This document shows positions 6,439 to 7,524 of a stretch of 7,524 nt of DNA, in pieces. Each line of letters starts with the position of its first letter. Within the stretch, counting starts at the first letter, position 1. Source of the DNA: Candidatus Bathyarchaeota archaeon. Lineage in GTDB: Archaea; Thermoproteota; Bathyarchaeia; Bathyarchaeales; Bathyarchaeaceae. The stretch covers positions 387,962-395,485 of the forward strand of contig CP070636.1 of the NCBI GenBank assembly GCA_020356305.1, read 5' to 3'. A program made the translations under genes and the position numbers. The notes beneath the pieces were generated by a model. It saw only the letters and a program-made list of their open reading frames with translations, did not search any database and was not told the origin of the DNA.

Positions 6439-7524
6439 ATGTGTAGGAAATTGATTTATTTAACTTCTTTTGTTTCGGTGCTGAGTCTGATTAGCAGTGT
6501 CCCGGCTCAAGATACAGCAGATGTACTCATACGCTACCCGTACACCTCAATACCTGTGCTCGACGGTGTTGTGGATGAAGTATGGTCATTTTCAACAGAG
6601 CAGTCCATAGACGTCCATATCAGCGCAGATCCCCCCCGTGGAGCTGCGGATTGCTCTGGTGCTTGGAGAGCCCTTTGGGACTGGGAATATCTGTACGTGC
6701 TGGTCGAGGTTAAAGATGAGATGTTGCACCATGATTCGACCTATAACAGATCCTGGGAGGATGACAGTGTTGAGGTCTACGTCGATGGTGATAACAGCAA
6801 AAGAATTTCAGTGGACGAAAATGACCACCAGTACTGCTTTAGGTGGAACACTCAAGTTGAAACGCCCAGGGCGCACCACCACGGAGAGCCCAGCTTAGAG
6901 GGCGTGGAATATGCGGTGGATACGACCGGTAACGGTTATCTTTTTGAAATCAGGCTGCCGTGGGTGAGCATGATGGGCAAGCAACCAACGGCAGGCCAAC
7001 TGATTGGTATCGATGTCTTTATCAATGATGATGACGATGGAGGTAGTCGGGACACACAGATTTCCTGGCACGCAACGGATGGGACCGGCTGGAACACTCC
7101 GAGCATGTGGGGAACTGCCCTGCTTATAGCGGATAAGAGGGCTGTCTATCACGTCGATGCGAATGCGACAGGGAACGACGACGGCTCTAGCTGGGCCGAT
7201 GCCTATGTCTATCTTCAGGATGCGCTAGCCGATGCCAACGATGCGCAAAAGCCTGTCGAAATCCACGTGGCGCAGGGTACCTATACGCCCGATTGCGGTA
7301 ACGGGTACGTTCGAGGCGATAAACAAGCTAAATTCTTGCTGAAAAGCGGTGTCACTATCAAGGGGGGCTTTGCCGGTGTTGGTGCCGATGATCCCAATGC
7401 CTGGGATCACCAAACATACATAACCGTTTTAAGCGGGGACCTCAGCGGCAATGATGAAAGGCTCCTGGAAAACTTCATAGAGAATAGCGATCATGTGATT
7501 TGGTGTATCGAAGGGAATGCCAGC
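6439..7524 (+). CDS. Secreted protein with CBM9-like domain and right-handed beta-helix (3' end outside window)
   Basis: The 362 codons in the window stay open to the right edge. The protein begins with a Sec signal peptide: MCRKLIYL, a hydrophobic stretch to about residue 20, and a likely signal peptidase I cut after VPA (21-23). Residues about 29-231 look like the carbohydrate-binding family 9-like fold: VLDGVVDEVW (40-49), a LYVLVEVKDE strand pair, then WEDDSVEVYVDGD, and later FEIRLPWVS, an acidic NDDDDGG loop, and WGTALLIA at its end. From 236 the text changes to VYHVDAN, DDGSSWADAYVYLQDAL, VAQGTYTP, IKGGFAG and VLSGDLSGND. This is the typical opening of large right-handed parallel beta-helix surface proteins of planctomycetes and related bacteria. 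The likely place is the outer membrane or outside the cell, with a role in glycan binding or adhesion; a lyase activity cannot be shown. It is transcribed away from the sigma/kinase unit and may be a target of that sigma factor (inference). Confidence 0.9.
   Translation, partial: MCRKLIYLTSFVSVLSLISSVPAQDTADVLIRYPYTSIPVLDGVVDEVWSFSTEQSIDVHISADPPRGAADCSGAWRALWDWEYLYVLVEVKDEMLHHDSTYNRSWEDDSVEVYVDGDNSKRISVDENDHQYCFRWNTQVETPRAHHHGEPSLEGVEYAVDTTGNGYLFEIRLPWVSMMGKQPTAGQLIGIDVFINDDDDGGSRDTQISWHATDGTGWNTPSMWGTALLIADKRAVYHVDANATGNDDGSSWADAYVYLQDALADANDAQKPVEIHVAQGTYTPDCGNGYVRGDKQAKFLLKSGVTIKGGFAGVGADDPNAWDHQTYITVLSGDLSGNDERLLENFIENSDHVIWCIEGNAS

Noticed and set aside
7190..7250. Repeated GATGC-type words (GCCGATGCC, GATGCGC) in the beta-helix gene
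   Set aside because: They reflect Asp-Ala codons in an alanine/aspartate-rich protein segment and have no regular spacing, so no CRISPR-like or other DNA repeat is supported.
6895..7413. Two short minus-strand frames (6895-7152 and 7225-7413)
   Set aside because: Both are antisense to the CBM9-like/beta-helix gene and show no protein features.

Overview
The window looks like a piece of a Planctomycetota genome, most likely of the Phycisphaerae type. This is inferred from protein style only: a PknB-like Ser/Thr kinase with the planctomycete activation-segment wording and very long C-terminal repeat regions, an ECF-like sigma factor of the 'TTHW … DLTQGFF … RTRGRFR' type, and a secreted CBM9-like/beta-helix protein. 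No rRNA, tRNA, CRISPR array, insertion sequence or phage gene was seen.

Layout. Positions 1-6053 hold three genes on the minus strand. In order of transcription they are an ECF-like sigma factor (6053-5229), a small unrecognised protein (about 5124-4585) and a giant membrane-anchored Ser/Thr kinase (4588 to beyond position 1). The kinase frame is open from its ATG to the left edge (at least 1529 codons) with no internal stop. It overlaps the small gene by four bases (ATGA). Positions 6054-6438 are a divergent intergenic region rich in short repeats and palindromes. From 6439 to the right edge a plus-strand gene, also incomplete, encodes a secreted protein with a signal peptide, a CBM9-like domain and the start of a right-handed beta-helix.

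How the genes may work together. The kinase has a complete set of catalytic motifs, one transmembrane helix, then TPR repeats, a SPDG-type beta-propeller, a second TPR block, a discoidin (F5/8 C)-like domain, a fibronectin-III-like domain and the start of a LamG-like domain, all predicted outside the cytoplasm. A sigma factor, a small protein and a sensor-like kinase in one transcription unit, with no recognisable anti-sigma factor, suggest a phosphorylation-controlled sigma switch. The divergently transcribed surface or secreted carbohydrate-binding protein is the nearest candidate target. A near-perfect direct repeat (TGGAACTSTTTA) containing the GGAAC core typical of ECF -35 elements lies upstream of it. 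That link is inference; the domain calls are based on reading motifs, not on database searches.
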